Positions 47,153 through 57,368 of a stretch of 64,000 bases of DNA are shown here, piece by piece. The number at the start of each line of letters is the position of its first letter. The first letter of the stretch is position 1. The stretch comes from CALKWS01 sp051020515 (lineage in GTDB: Bacteria; Actinomycetota; Actinomycetes; Actinomycetales; Beutenbergiaceae). The notes under the pieces were generated by a model. The model was not told the DNA's origin. It saw only the letters and a program-made list of their open reading frames with translations, and ran no database searches. The stretch is from the NCBI RefSeq assembly GCF_051020515.1, contig NZ_CP194857.1:248001-312000 (forward strand), written 5' to 3'. A program made the translations under genes and the position numbers.

Positions 47153-48673
47153 GTGCAACGTAGTACGGCAGGAGTGCCCACGAGCGATGTCGATGCTCAT
47201 TGGGGCATGATGAGCACCCGCCAAAGGCTTGCACGCCTCCTCCTCGTCCGGTCCAGCATGGGCACGCACGGAGGTCCCAGTGATGCGACCATCGCAGCAC
47301 TCCAAGCAGGCGTGGGAGCATTCCACGGACCTCCGCTGCGTGCCTCCGCTAGTTCTGAAGCGGTGCGTGCCAGCCGTCGGTTCAACAACCACTTGCACGA
47401 ACAAGCGCGGGAGGCGACCGGCGTAGAGGTGCTGATCGGCGCGAACGCCGAGACCGGGCTGGCCTACACCACCGGTGCGGGCGGAACAGACGTTCCCTAC
47501 CCTGCCGCTCTGGGCCAGTTGGACCCGGTCATGTCCCGCTCAGCAGGGCGAGCGGTGGGTTTAGATCTGAGGGCCTGCGGCTACAACTGGTGCTTCCAGC
47601 CTGTGGCGGACGTACGAGCCACACCCCGGGACCCGGTCATCGGCGTGCGGGCATTCGGAACTGACCCCAGCACCGTGGCCGCGCACATGCGTGAGTACGG
47701 CCTCGGTCTCCAAGAAGCGGGCATCCTCGCCACTGTCAAGCACCTGCCTGGACACGGTGACGCCGACGTGGACTCGCACCTAGGACTTCCGGTGGTGCTA
47801 CGCAGCGAAAGTGAGTGGAGCCGACACCTGCTTCCGTTCGCCGAAGCGGTGCGCGCGGGTCTGGGTGCGATGATGACCGCCCATCTGCGATTCGGCGACG
47901 AATCCAACGGAACTGTTTCGACATTCGACCCACGGATCTGCACCGAGTTGCTGCGCAACGATCTGGGATTCACTGGACTCCTCGTCTCCGACTCGCTACG
48001 GATGGCAGCGGTTTCCAAGCAGCACTCACCGGCAGAGGCTGCACTACTTGCCATTAATGCAGGGTGCGACGTCGCCAACGTCAAATGCCCGCCAGAGTTG
48101 GTGCCATCAGTCCTGGACGAGATGGAACACGGGCTACTCGATGGCACTGTGACAGAGGAACGGGTCCGGGAGGCATTCGGTCGGGTGCTGGCGGCGCCCC
48201 TGGACGTCGACTCGACGACACACGAAGTACTTACTGATGCCTTGCCACTATTGAGCGAGGAGTTGGCCGTCGGCACGGTCGGCGAACCGCGCCTCCCCGC
48301 CGGCACCGGTCCGATCACAGTGGTGATGGCCGAGTCATCGGGAGAAGCTCCAACGGCGTCTGCTCTCGGCTTTCGGCTATCGCGGATCGTCGGTCGCCCT
48401 GTACAGGTGCGGCATGAAACGAGCGCATTGACTGGGCCCACAGTCATAGTCAGTTACGGACAGGCAGGCCCTACTGCATGGGAAGCAGAAGCGATCGCTG
48501 GCATCGAACGATCCGGGATACCTGCGGTGGTCTTCCTCGCGGGGCCACCGGACACTTTGGACCACTACTGGGCAGACCTGCCTGCGGTGGCAGTGCCCGC
48601 ACTCGACGTCTTCGGTATGCCATCTCTTTCGGGCTTTTCCGCCGCCTTCCAGGTGTTGCTTTCCGACACCTGA
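47153..48673 (+). CDS. GH3 beta-N-acetylhexosaminidase-type glycosidase
   Basis: 506-residue glycoside hydrolase family 3 enzyme, NagZ-like. GTG start at 47153. Diagnostic motif TVKHLPGHGDADVDSHLGLP contains the histidine-aspartate dyad used as acid/base in N-acetylhexosaminidases. The nucleophile is probably the aspartate in LLVSDSLRMAAV. A C-terminal domain of about 150 residues follows. There is no signal peptide, so it works in the cytoplasm on imported amino-sugar oligosaccharides or glycosides. It precedes a sugar ABC transporter and sulfatase on the same strand. Confidence 0.88.
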   Translation: MQRSTAGVPTSDVDAHWGMMSTRQRLARLLLVRSSMGTHGGPSDATIAALQAGVGAFHGPPLRASASSEAVRASRRFNNHLHEQAREATGVEVLIGANAETGLAYTTGAGGTDVPYPAALGQLDPVMSRSAGRAVGLDLRACGYNWCFQPVADVRATPRDPVIGVRAFGTDPSTVAAHMREYGLGLQEAGILATVKHLPGHGDADVDSHLGLPVVLRSESEWSRHLLPFAEAVRAGLGAMMTAHLRFGDESNGTVSTFDPRICTELLRNDLGFTGLLVSDSLRMAAVSKQHSPAEAALLAINAGCDVANVKCPPELVPSVLDEMEHGLLDGTVTEERVREAFGRVLAAPLDVDSTTHEVLTDALPLLSEELAVGTVGEPRLPAGTGPITVVMAESSGEAPTASALGFRLSRIVGRPVQVRHETSALTGPTVIVSYGQAGPTAWEAEAIAGIERSGIPAVVFLAGPPDTLDHYWADLPAVAVPALDVFGMPSLSGFSAAFQVLLSDT

Positions 48674-48768
48674 TACGAACCATCGCATCGCTACTCCAGC
48701 AAGACCCAATGCACAACCCACCACGAGAGAACCGTCGCCAGCGTAACGACATCAGCAAGGAGCATTAA

Positions 48769-50081
48769 ATGCACACAACAAAACGAACTCGCCCGCTCGG
48801 TTTGATCGCAGGAGCATCAGCCCTCGCTCTGGTATTGACAGCCTGCGGCCTCGGCGATCCGGGAGATTCAGCACCCGAGCCGCAGGACCTGGACGATGCC
48901 GAAATCGCCGGCACCATAACCTTCCAGACCATGCAACTCTCACCCACCTTCGATGACCTGATCAACGGGTATATCGAGGAGTTCGAGGACATGCACCCCG
49001 AGGTGACGGTGAACTGGGTTGACGTACCCACTGACGGCACAGCGCAGAAGATTAATGCCGATGCGGCTTCGGGGAACCTGGCTGACGTGCTCAACCTCGA
49101 CAGCGGGCACCTGACCCCGCTTGCGCGAGAGGGCCGGGTACTAGACATGTCAGCGATGGTCCCAGAGGCGCAGGATGACTATCTGGAGTCCGCGTGGGAA
49201 GTCTTCGCTATCGGGGGGCCGGAGATTTCGGCTCTCCCCTGGTATCTGAACACGCCCGTATTGGTGGTCAACACGACAATCATGGAAGAAGCCGGACTCG
49301 ATGAAATCCCGCGGACCTACTTTGACATGATGGACGCATCCGCCGTGATCGGGGAGGAGACCGAGTACGCCGGCTTCCAACTCGGGGCATCCATCTTCAA
49401 GAACGCTTTGCTCGCGACCGGGACTCCAATTGTGAATGACGACGCCACGGAGGCGGTGATCAACACCCCGGAAGCCCAGGACCTCGTGGAACGTTTGCAC
49501 GCGCTCTACCTCAACGGCGGCATCCCTGCTGACAGCATTACCGCAGAGCCTAGAAGCGGGCTCGAGGTCCTGTCCGAGGGGCGGGTGGCCTTCGGCTCGG
49601 GTGGCCCGAACCAGTTGCGGATCGTCGATGAAAACGCACCTGACCTCCTGGCACAACTTGAGGTCCACCCGCCCATAGTGGACGAGAACGATGAGGCGTG
49701 GCTTGTGGCCCATGGACTGGCTGTCCCCACCACGTCAGAGAACCAGGCCACGGCCATCGAGTTTGCTCGCTTTGTCACCAACTCCGACAACCAACTCCTT
49801 CTTGCGAACGAGTCAGTGGTCTTTCCGAGCACACCGGACGCCCTGAATCAGCCGTTCTTCACCGAGGCGGAAGATGACCTCGTGGACCAGGGCCGGGCCA
49901 TCGCCGCGCAAAACTTGCTCGACGAGCGAGTCGCCCCGCAGTCGGATGACGTGGACCGGGAGATCGAGGGAGAACTGTGGTCACAGATGCAGTTGGCACT
50001 CATGGGCGATGAAGAGATCTCCATTGCATTGGAGCGGACCGAGAGGCGATCACCTCGATCCTTCAAGGACGCGCTGAGTGA
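48769..50081 (+). CDS. Sugar ABC transporter substrate-binding lipoprotein (family 1; C-terminal frameshift)
   Basis: Family-1 binding protein of about 437 residues with a lipobox at ALVLTAC. The mature protein begins after an acidic linker (GDPGDSAPEPQDLDDAE). Near 50045 the frame seems to slip: GAGAGGCGATC would read GAGGAGGCGATC, giving ERTEEAITSILQGRAE and a TGA at 50079-50081 that overlaps the GTG of the permease. Without the correction the frame runs on to 50106 with unrelated residues. The overlap supports the corrected end. It binds the sugar imported for the GH3 and sulfatase pathway. Confidence 0.9.
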
Positions 50082-51013
50082 CGACTGTCTCCAAGTCTGC
50101 TCCTGAACTCGCCCAGGAGTCGAGCGGCAAGACGGGGGTTAGGGTACGGCGACACCGGTGGTATGTGCCGCTGGCGTTCCTAGCCCCCGTGCTGATCATC
50201 CAGGGCACGTTCTTGTTCGCGCCGCTGATCAACACCTTCGTGCTGTCGTTTACGAATGTGCGCACCATCGGTGGGGGGCAGTTCATCGGTGTGGACAACT
50301 TTGTTCGCTTGGCGAGCGACCCGGCCTTCCACGCGGCGGTAGGGCGCAGCCTGCTTTATGTCGCCGTGGTTGTGCCGACGATTACTGCACTGGCGATTGG
50401 CCTCGCGCTGTTGCTGAACACCCTGATGCGTGGCACCACCCTGGTTCGTACTATCGTCTTCTCGCCGATGGTGATGCCGATGGCGATCGTGGCGATCCTG
50501 TTCGAATGGCTGCTGCGCTCGGACGGCATGATCAACCAAATGCTGATCGCCGTTAACGCCATCAACCAGCCGATCAGATTTCTCAGCGACCCATCGATCG
50601 CAATCTTCAGCCTGATGACTGTCACCCTGTGGAAGGGAGTGGCGTTATACACCCTAATTCTGCTCGCCGCGTTGCAGAACGCCTCGCAGGAACTCGAGGA
50701 AGCCGCTGAACTGGACGGAGCTGGCTGGCTGCGACGGACCGTGTCCGTCACTCTGCCCCAGATTCGGGGCACCACGCTCCTCATCGCGATTCTGGCGGCG
50801 ATCTCCTCAATCCGGACATTCACCGAACCGTACGTAATGACCGGCGGCGGTCCCGGGCGGAGTACGGAGACCGTGGTGTTCTACTTGTTCCGTCAAGGTG
50901 TATCCCCAGGTACGGACGCGGGATACGCCTCTGCGATCAGCGTCTTCCTATTCGCTCTGGTCGTCGTCGTCTCCCTTCTCCGGTTTCTGGCTTCCCGAAG
51001 AGTGGCGGTGTGA
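50078..51013 (+). CDS. Sugar ABC transporter permease, MalF type
   Basis: 311-residue permease with about six helices. The GTG start at 50078 overlaps the corrected binding-protein stop. First helix: VPLAFLAPVLIIQGTFLFAP. The EAA loop is EEAAELDGAGWLRRTVSVTLPQ. It forms a pair with the permease at 51018-51917. As with the first sugar transporter, no ATPase gene is present, so a shared ATPase encoded elsewhere is expected. Confidence 0.93.
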   Translation: MTTVSKSAPELAQESSGKTGVRVRRHRWYVPLAFLAPVLIIQGTFLFAPLINTFVLSFTNVRTIGGGQFIGVDNFVRLASDPAFHAAVGRSLLYVAVVVPTITALAIGLALLLNTLMRGTTLVRTIVFSPMVMPMAIVAILFEWLLRSDGMINQMLIAVNAINQPIRFLSDPSIAIFSLMTVTLWKGVALYTLILLAALQNASQELEEAAELDGAGWLRRTVSVTLPQIRGTTLLIAILAAISSIRTFTEPYVMTGGGPGRSTETVVFYLFRQGVSPGTDAGYASAISVFLFALVVVVSLLRFLASRRVAV

Positions 51014-51017
51014 GGTC

Positions 51018-51917
51018 ATGGCAGTAGAAACAGCAGTCTCAACAGAAGAGCAGCCGACTCCCCCAATGCGTCGTCGCAAACGGGCACGGGGCGTGCCCTC
51101 TCCGGGCGAGCGGATCCTCCGGTGGGCCCTGATGATTATCGCGGTGCTCGCCGTGATCTCACCGATCGTATGGCAGATTTCCAACTCGCTGAAATCGATC
51201 GGGGAAACAGCGGTTGGCTTCCCCGGCAGCCTCATCCCCGAAAACCCCACGCTCACTAATTACATCACCGCATTGACGGCTATCCCGCTGCCACAGTACT
51301 TTCTCAACTCCGTCATCATCTCGGCGATGACCCTTGTGCTTACCGTGCTGCTCGCCACCCTCACCGGATACGCTCTGGCCCGGATACGTTTTCGCGGGCG
51401 GATGCTCTACATGACGGTGCTCCTGGCCACGACGGCGTTACCGTTCGAGGTCATCCTCGTCGCCACGCTGATGATCACGATGGAACTGGGCCTATTCAAC
51501 ACCTTCCTGGGCGTCGTACTGCCACAAGGCATTTCAATCATTGCCATCTTCGTGATGCGACAGGCCTTTGTGAACATTCCGAATGAACTCGAGGAAGCCG
51601 CCCGCGTGGACGGCGCTGGAGCATTTCGTACCTTCTGGAGCGTGATGCTCCCGGGTGTCACCGGCTCGCTTGCCGTTGTGATCGTGCTCGGATTCCTAGA
51701 TTCGTGGGACCAATTCCTGTGGCCGCTGGTGGTACTCAGTGACACCACGATGTATCCGGTGACCGTCGGCGTACAGTTCCTCTCCGGTGCCTTCTCGGCA
51801 GATCAACGGGTGATCGCTGCCTCCTCGATCCTGGTGATGATCCCACCGCTTCTCGTGTTTTTCGTGATGCAGCGGCACGTCTTCAAGGGATTGGCCGGTG
51901 GCGCGCTGAAAGGTTGA
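51018..51917 (+). CDS. Sugar ABC transporter permease, MalG type
   Basis: 299-residue permease. The start at 51018 follows GTGTGAGGTC. A basic cytoplasmic segment (RRRKRARG) precedes the first helix. The EAA loop reads LEEAARVDGAGAFRTFWSVMLPG. It ends FKGLAGGALKG, a common ending of this subfamily. It is followed after 43 bp by the sulfatase, which appears to be in the same operon. Confidence 0.93.
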   Translation: MAVETAVSTEEQPTPPMRRRKRARGVPSPGERILRWALMIIAVLAVISPIVWQISNSLKSIGETAVGFPGSLIPENPTLTNYITALTAIPLPQYFLNSVIISAMTLVLTVLLATLTGYALARIRFRGRMLYMTVLLATTALPFEVILVATLMITMELGLFNTFLGVVLPQGISIIAIFVMRQAFVNIPNELEEAARVDGAGAFRTFWSVMLPGVTGSLAVVIVLGFLDSWDQFLWPLVVLSDTTMYPVTVGVQFLSGAFSADQRVIAASSILVMIPPLLVFFVMQRHVFKGLAGGALKG

Positions 51918-51960
51918 AACCGTGATGGTCCGCCGTGCCAGGAGAATTGAGAGGACAACT

Positions 51961-53424
51961 ATGGACGTTACATCCCAAGAGGTACGACCCAATATCCTGC
52001 TCATCACGACCGATCAGCACCGCGGGGATACCCTCGGCGTCGAAGGACATCCGGTGGTACAAACGCCCAATTTGGATTGGCTGGCACGATCTGGGACACG
52101 GTTCCGGCGCGCCTATTCGGAGACGCCAAGTTGCGTCCCGGCGCGGCGAACGCTGATGAGCGGACAAGAACCCGCAGCCCACGGCATGGTTGGCATGACT
52201 TCGGTGGACTGGCACCCGGCCTACACGCTGCCCGGAGAACTCTCCCGGACGGGTTACCAGACCCGCCTGATCGGGAAGCTCCACCTTGAACCCAAGCGCA
52301 AACGCTACGGCTTCGACCACTTAGAACTCGCCGATACCCAGTACGAGTACGCCCCGGACGAACCGGACTTCTCCAACGACTACGTCGATTGGCTGCGAAC
52401 CCAGGCCGACGGCTCCAGCATCGGCCCGGCCGTGGCGCATGGGGTCAACGCCAACAGTTGGGTCAGTAGACCCAGTCACCTGCCGGAGCATCAAACGCAC
52501 ACCTTCTGGTGCGCCAGCCGAGCAATCGAGTTCCTCGCGAAGCGATCCTTCCGCTCCTTTTTTCCTCAACCTTTCCTTCCTCGATCCACATCCACCCCTG
52601 ACCCCACCGACCCTCTACTACGAGCGGTACATGAGCCAGGAACTACCCGGGCCCGTCGTCGGCGATTGGGCTGACGAAGTCGACCCCGCCCAGGGCGCCG
52701 ACGTGATGGGATGGCGGCTGAACTTGGACTCCCAAAGGATGAAGCAGGCCCGAGCCGGCTATTACGGGCTCATCAACCACGTCGACGACCAGGTCGGACG
52801 CGTCGTGGACTTTCTACGTCGTCACAAGTTGCTCGCCGACACAATGATCATCTTCACCTCTGACCACGGCGAGATGCTCGGCGACCACAACTTGTATCGC
52901 AAGACGTTTCCGTACGAAGCCTCCGCTCGCGTCCCCTTCTTCATCACCCCGCCAGCTTCGCTAGAGATCCCCAGCGACATTGTCAGCGAGTTGCCTGTGG
53001 GGCTGCAGGACGTTTTACCGACGGTCTTCGACGCACGCAGCAGGCACCAATCCCTGAAGCAGTCACCGGGCGCAGTTTGATGCCAATCGTACGGGGACAG
53101 GGGCCGGTCGAGTGGCGCTCGTATCTACACGGGGAACACTCCGGTCACTACGACTACGTCGACGGCGCCCACTTCCTTACCGATGGACAGTCCAAGTACA
53201 TCTGGTTCAGCCAAACAGGTCGAGAGCAGTTCTTCGACATTTCCACTGATCCACATGAACTGCGTGACCTAACACTCGGTTCTGAGTGGGTGGACTTGGA
53301 GCCTTGGCGCGCAGAGTTGGCGTCTAGGTTGCAGGAAAGGCCTGGTGGCGTGGTTGAGAACGGACAACTAGTGCCCGCACGCCCGCATGACAAACTCCTT
53401 CCGCACCACATGGGCACAGCGTGA
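51961..53424 (+). pseudogene. Sulfatase, formylglycine-dependent type (two frameshifts)
   Basis: Alkaline-phosphatase-superfamily sulfatase of about 487 residues that removes sulfate esters. The metal-binding start NILLITTDQHRGDTLG and the activation motif SCVPARRTLMSG (C-x-P-x-R, cysteine converted to formylglycine) are intact. The second metal site is IIFTSDHGEMLGDH. Two slips: near 52548 (AAGCGATCC where AAGCGCGATCC would join LAKR to DPSAPFFLNL) and near 53035, before IPEAVTGRSLMPIVRG. No signal peptide is present, so it would desulfate imported sugars. Its place after a sugar transporter and GH3 enzyme points to a sulfated amino-sugar substrate. An anaerobic-type or aerobic maturase must be encoded elsewhere. 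Confidence 0.88.
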
Positions 53425-53505
53425 TCGTCAAGGACGCTTAGCGATTCTGCCGCTCGGCGCCAACGGCTAACTCGGCCCAGGGACTTGGGCCCGGGGTCGC
53501 CAGTC

Positions 53506-54324
53506 TCAGCAACTGACGTCTTTGCCCTCGCTGCCGAACACTGCCATCCGCTCCTCCTGGGTCACCATATGGGCTGACCGAGCAATGAAGTGGAACTGCA
53601 GCGCACGACGGCGGGTGTCTGTTCTGTTCGGCGGCGTGCCGTGGTGTAACAGGCCATCGAAGATCATCAGGCCACCTGGCTTCAGCGGCACTGCGACGTC
53701 ACGCCACGTTTGCACGTCGGTATCGCAGATCTGGAAGTCGCGGCGCCTAAAGTGGATGACCGGGCCCTCCCGGTGGCTCCCCGGAATGACGTGCATGCAC
53801 CCATTCGCGATAGTCGCCTCATCAAGGGCGATCCATACACCGACAATCGGGGTTCCCGGCTTGACTGTGAAGAACGCGTTGTCCTGGTGCCACGGCTTCT
53901 CCCGGCCGCCACCCGGAGGCTTGAGCAGCGCCATATCCTGAAAGAGGACGATGTCATCTTCGCCGATGATCCGCCGGGCAACTTCGAGTAGTCGCTCGTC
54001 GTAGGCGATCTCCTTGAGCGCGGGTTCCAGGTCAACGAACGACATCATCAGTCGACGGACACCATCCATCCGTTCCGGGCCATCGAAGTCTTCCAAGCGG
54101 TCCGCTGCCCATTCCTCGAACTGGAGGTCAGCACTCCGTGGGTCCAAGGTAAGCGAAGCAAGGCCCTCCAGCGCAGCTCCGATCTGGCCATGATCGAACA
54201 CGGCGTCCACGGCCAGGTAGCCCTCAGCGCGGTAGCGGTCAAGTTCGGGTCCCTGCACCTCGATGAGCGACGGGATCGCTTCTGCCAATTCGGTTCCGCT
54301 GTACAACTCATCGATCGTGGTCAT
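53506..54324 (-). CDS. Phytanoyl-CoA dioxygenase (PhyH)-family protein
   Basis: Fe(II)/2-oxoglutarate-dependent oxygenase of about 272 residues from MTTIDELYSG (54324). The iron ligands are visible as PWHQDNAFF (H-x-D) and the later histidine in LLHHGTPPNRT; the arginine for 2-oxoglutarate is probably in DTRRRALQFHF. Bacterial members hydroxylate diverse small molecules. It lies downstream of an AraC regulator on the same strand, which likely controls it. Relation to the glycan genes is unclear. Confidence 0.9.
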   Translation of the reverse strand: MTTIDELYSGTELAEAIPSLIEVQGPELDRYRAEGYLAVDAVFDHGQIGAALEGLASLTLDPRSADLQFEEWAADRLEDFDGPERMDGVRRLMMSFVDLEPALKEIAYDERLLEVARRIIGEDDIVLFQDMALLKPPGGGREKPWHQDNAFFTVKPGTPIVGVWIALDEATIANGCMHVIPGSHREGPVIHFRRRDFQICDTDVQTWRDVAVPLKPGGLMIFDGLLHHGTPPNRTDTRRRALQFHFIARSAHMVTQEERMAVFGSEGKDVSC

Positions 54325-54398
54325 AGAAACGACGGTACGTGCGTGATGTCCAATACCTCCATGCCCCGAACCGGTCAATGCCTGGACCGAGCAGGTAG

Positions 54399-55262
54399 TC
54401 ACGTATCGGTGGCTCGGATCCGACTCGGTGGACAGCCATAACGTTCGCGGAACTGCCTGCTGAAGAGGAAGGGATCGTCGTATCCGAGGGCTCGCCCAAC
54501 CTGTGCCACGGTCATCCTAGTCTCCCTCAGGAGTTCGAATCCCCGCTCCAGTCGCGCCTGGAGCACGAACACCCGGAAGTTGGTACCAACCTGTTGAGAG
54601 AAGAGTCGGGAGAAATAGTCCGGTGACAAGCCGACACTCTCAGCTACATGTGTCAGTTGCAGCCGGTACGAAGGGTCGTACCGCACCAGGTCCATCACTT
54701 GCTGAATCCGAGGGTCGACCGAGGTGAGCCGATACCCGCGAGTCCGGGCGTCCTGCCGGTAGACCTCCAGAAGTGCCTGGACGAACACGGAGGCACGTTC
54801 GACCTCGGCCAATGGATCCGGATCCCTGCTCAACCGCACCGTCCGGTGCAGCAGTTCGCTCAACCGGGCATGATTGGGCAGATCGATGACGCGGGATGGT
54901 TGCCACTCGTCAGCCATCCGAACCACCTGGTCCGATGCCGGCTCGACGAAATCGAAGTGGACAGCCACGACGCTCAGCCGATCGGCAGGATCCTGGCGGA
55001 ACACCCCCTTGTCTCCGGGCCTGAAGGCGATCAGCGTTCCGGGGCTGATAGAGACCTCGTCACCTCCGACGCGTCCGCGACCCGTTCCTTCCAAGACCAG
55101 CCATAGATCATGGTCGTCCATGGTCGGGTGCCAGTCCCAACCGGGCTCACAACGAAACCATCCGCATTGCATGGTCGGGCGGGGCACGTGACTGTGGCTC
55201 AGCCGGGTGTTCAACTCGTCCCATGCACCCGGACGCCCATAGTCGATGCGTTCGGACAACAT
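54399..55262 (-). CDS. AraC-family transcriptional regulator
   Basis: About 287 residues from the ATG at 55262. The N-terminal cupin-like effector domain contains GWDWHPTMDDHDLWLVLEG and SISPGTLIAFRPGDKG. The C-terminal two-HTH domain has ESVGLSPDYFSRLFSQQVG and VAQVGRALGYDDPFLFSRQFR. It lies 74 bp upstream of the PhyH gene and probably activates it in response to a small ligand. Upstream in-frame starts to 55331 would lengthen it but lack family similarity. Confidence 0.92.
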   Translation of the reverse strand: MLSERIDYGRPGAWDELNTRLSHSHVPRPTMQCGWFRCEPGWDWHPTMDDHDLWLVLEGTGRGRVGGDEVSISPGTLIAFRPGDKGVFRQDPADRLSVVAVHFDFVEPASDQVVRMADEWQPSRVIDLPNHARLSELLHRTVRLSRDPDPLAEVERASVFVQALLEVYRQDARTRGYRLTSVDPRIQQVMDLVRYDPSYRLQLTHVAESVGLSPDYFSRLFSQQVGTNFRVFVLQARLERGFELLRETRMTVAQVGRALGYDDPFLFSRQFRERYGCPPSRIRATDT

Positions 55263-55351
55263 CCATACCAGCCTATGCCACCCGCAGCCTTCTATCCGCC
55301 ACCGCCACCTCATTCGCGGCAGCAAGCCCACCGGCAGTCCACGCCGAGTGT

Positions 55352-57026
55352 CTTAGCCTGGATCCACCGATGTAGAAGCGGCGTTGGTGAGCGTGGGGGC
55401 ATGAGAATGCCCCTCTGACCTGGGAAGATGCGACTTATCTAAGGTCCGTATCGCCAGCTCAAGAGGGGCATCTCGTAGATGCAACTGTCTCATACCCATT
55501 CCGTGACTTCCGCGAGGTTCGACGAGCCCAATCTCGTATCGTCAGCCGGCCTGGTCCCGCTGGTCGCGCTGGCTGACAGAGCCGGTCTACGCGAGTTGGG
55601 CGATGAGCACCTGAGCGTGCCGGGTGACAAGGGCGCCAACGCGGGCCTGAAGCTGTCCTCGCTGGTGGCGGGCATGGCCACCGGCGCCGACAGCATCGAT
55701 GACATGGCCGTGCTTCGCCACGGCGCGATGGGCAAGATCTTCGACCGCCCCTACGCGCCCTCGACGTTGGGCTCGTTCCTGCGCACGTTCACCTTTGGTC
55801 ATGTCCGCCAGGGCGACGCGGTGGCATCCCGGTTCCTCATCAACCTCGCCGCGGACAGCGCACTGCTCGGCGACCAGCAGGAGGGCAGCGACACCGTGAT
55901 GGTCGATATCGACGACACCATCATCGAAGTCCACGGCTACGCCAAACAGGGCGCATCGTTCGGCTACTCCGGAGTCCGGGGCCTGAACGCGCTGCTGGCA
56001 ACCGTCTCGGCCGGGGACTTCGCGCCGGTGATCGCCGCCCAGCGACTGCGAAAGGGCAGCGCTGGCTCGGCGCGTGGCGCGGCCCGGCTGGCCATCGACG
56101 CACTGGCCCTGGTGAGCCGCACCCAACTCGCCGGCCGTGACGTGTTGGTGCGCACCGACTCGGCGTTCTACTCCCACGCGATGGTCGCCTCGGTGCTCGG
56201 CACCGGGGCTCAGGTATCGATCACTGCGCGGATGGACCAGCCTGTCAAGCGAGCCATCGCAGCCATCGCCGACGACGCCTGGCAGCCGATCAAGTACACC
56301 GAGGCCATCTACGACCAAGACACCGACCGGTGGATCTCTCGGGCTGAAGTCGCCGAGATCCCCTTCACTGCGTTCTCCTCCCGCAAGAAGGCCGAGCAGA
56401 TCCCCGGCCGGCTGGTGGTCCGTCGCATCCCCGAGCTCAACCCCAACAAGAGCGACGGCCAGGCGACACTGTTCGACCTCTGGCGCTTCCACGCCTTCTT
56501 CACCACCACCCCGTCCACCGAGCGCGACACCGTCGTTGCCGACCAGGTCCACCGCCGTCACGCGATCATCGAGAACGTCAACGCCGACCTCAAAGCCTCC
56601 GCGCTGGCCCACATGCCCTCGGGAGTGTTCAACGCCAACGCCGCCTGGCTCATCTGCGCCGTGATGGCCTTCAACCTCACCCGCGCCGCCGCCACCCTCA
56701 CCCAGACGCCCTCACTGCTGCGAGCCACGACCCCCACGATCCGGCGCAAGCTCATCAACATCCCCGCCCGGGTCGCCAGCACCGCGCGACGACTACATCT
56801 GCACCTACCGCTCAACTGGCCATGGGCACAGGCCTGGGTCGCGCTCTACGACGCCGTGTTCCCCGCCCGAGCCCCGGCGCCTTGACCCCCTCTTCCTGCC
56901 CCTCCGACCGAAAGCCAAGTGGAAATGCCGGACAGACCGGCTACTGCCGCGCGCCTTCAACCGCCCACATCACGCCAGCGCCGATTCAGGACCCGGCGCC
57001 CAGCCCATCGGTGGATCGAGGCTTAG
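55352..57026 (+). mobile_element. IS1380-family insertion sequence
   Basis: About 1.67 kb, bounded by imperfect inverted repeats CTTAGCCTGGATCCACCGATG at the left and the inverted CTAAGCCTCGATCCACCGATG at the right (two mismatches). It contains one intact transposase gene. A target duplication was not evident. The right flank is a scrap of a DapA-like gene, the left flank is the AraC promoter region. Confidence 0.8.
55479..56885 (+). CDS. IS1380-family transposase
   Basis: 468-residue DDE transposase, complete. Catalytic context: first aspartate in VMVDIDDTIIEVHGYAKQG, second in VLVRTDSAFYSH, and the late acidic residue in HAIIENVNADLKASALAHMPSG. The N-terminal region LVPLVALADRAGL and the C-terminal leucine-rich helices match the family. 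There is no frameshift, so this IS may still be mobile. Confidence 0.94.
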   Translation: MQLSHTHSVTSARFDEPNLVSSAGLVPLVALADRAGLRELGDEHLSVPGDKGANAGLKLSSLVAGMATGADSIDDMAVLRHGAMGKIFDRPYAPSTLGSFLRTFTFGHVRQGDAVASRFLINLAADSALLGDQQEGSDTVMVDIDDTIIEVHGYAKQGASFGYSGVRGLNALLATVSAGDFAPVIAAQRLRKGSAGSARGAARLAIDALALVSRTQLAGRDVLVRTDSAFYSHAMVASVLGTGAQVSITARMDQPVKRAIAAIADDAWQPIKYTEAIYDQDTDRWISRAEVAEIPFTAFSSRKKAEQIPGRLVVRRIPELNPNKSDGQATLFDLWRFHAFFTTTPSTERDTVVADQVHRRHAIIENVNADLKASALAHMPSGVFNANAAWLICAVMAFNLTRAAATLTQTPSLLRATTPTIRRKLINIPARVASTARRLHLHLPLNWPWAQAWVALYDAVFPARAPAP

Positions 57027-57070
57027 GTCGAGTTCCGCACGGTGTTGCCCAGCCCACGCCAACCGGGCCG

Positions 57071-57200
57071 GGCAGGCCGAGCTGATCACCCGCACCCGCG
57101 ACCCACACCTACTGGACGAGAACTTCATCGCCACCAACCGGGACGCCTGGTTGAACTGAGCCCGCCGCTCACCACCCCACGCGCACCCGCCCCACCGGAC
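57071..57200 (+). pseudogene. 3'-end scrap of a DapA-like gene
   Basis: Reads QAELITRTRDPHLLDENFIA then TNRDAWLN and a TGA at 57157-57159, closely similar to the end of the gene at 43729-44767. The similarity continues about 40 bp past the stop into shared non-coding sequence. The rest of that copy is absent, probably lost around the IS1380 insertion. The remaining 57201-57368 holds no recognisable feature. Confidence 0.75.
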
Positions 57201-57368
57201 CGTCATCAACGCCAGTGGCACAACCACCAGGAGCGTCGGTCCGGGTCGGCGCCATCGTGGCCGAATCCCAATTCGGGCTGACTTCTTCAGGGCTTATCGC
57301 CTCGCTGCAACCCTCGCCGCCTCGCGCAGAAGCGATACCCTCGAGTGAACGTCAAAGGGAGGGGTCGG

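Noticed and set aside
55587..56612. A 341-residue minus-strand open frame
   Set aside because: Antisense to the intact IS1380 transposase with no family similarity.
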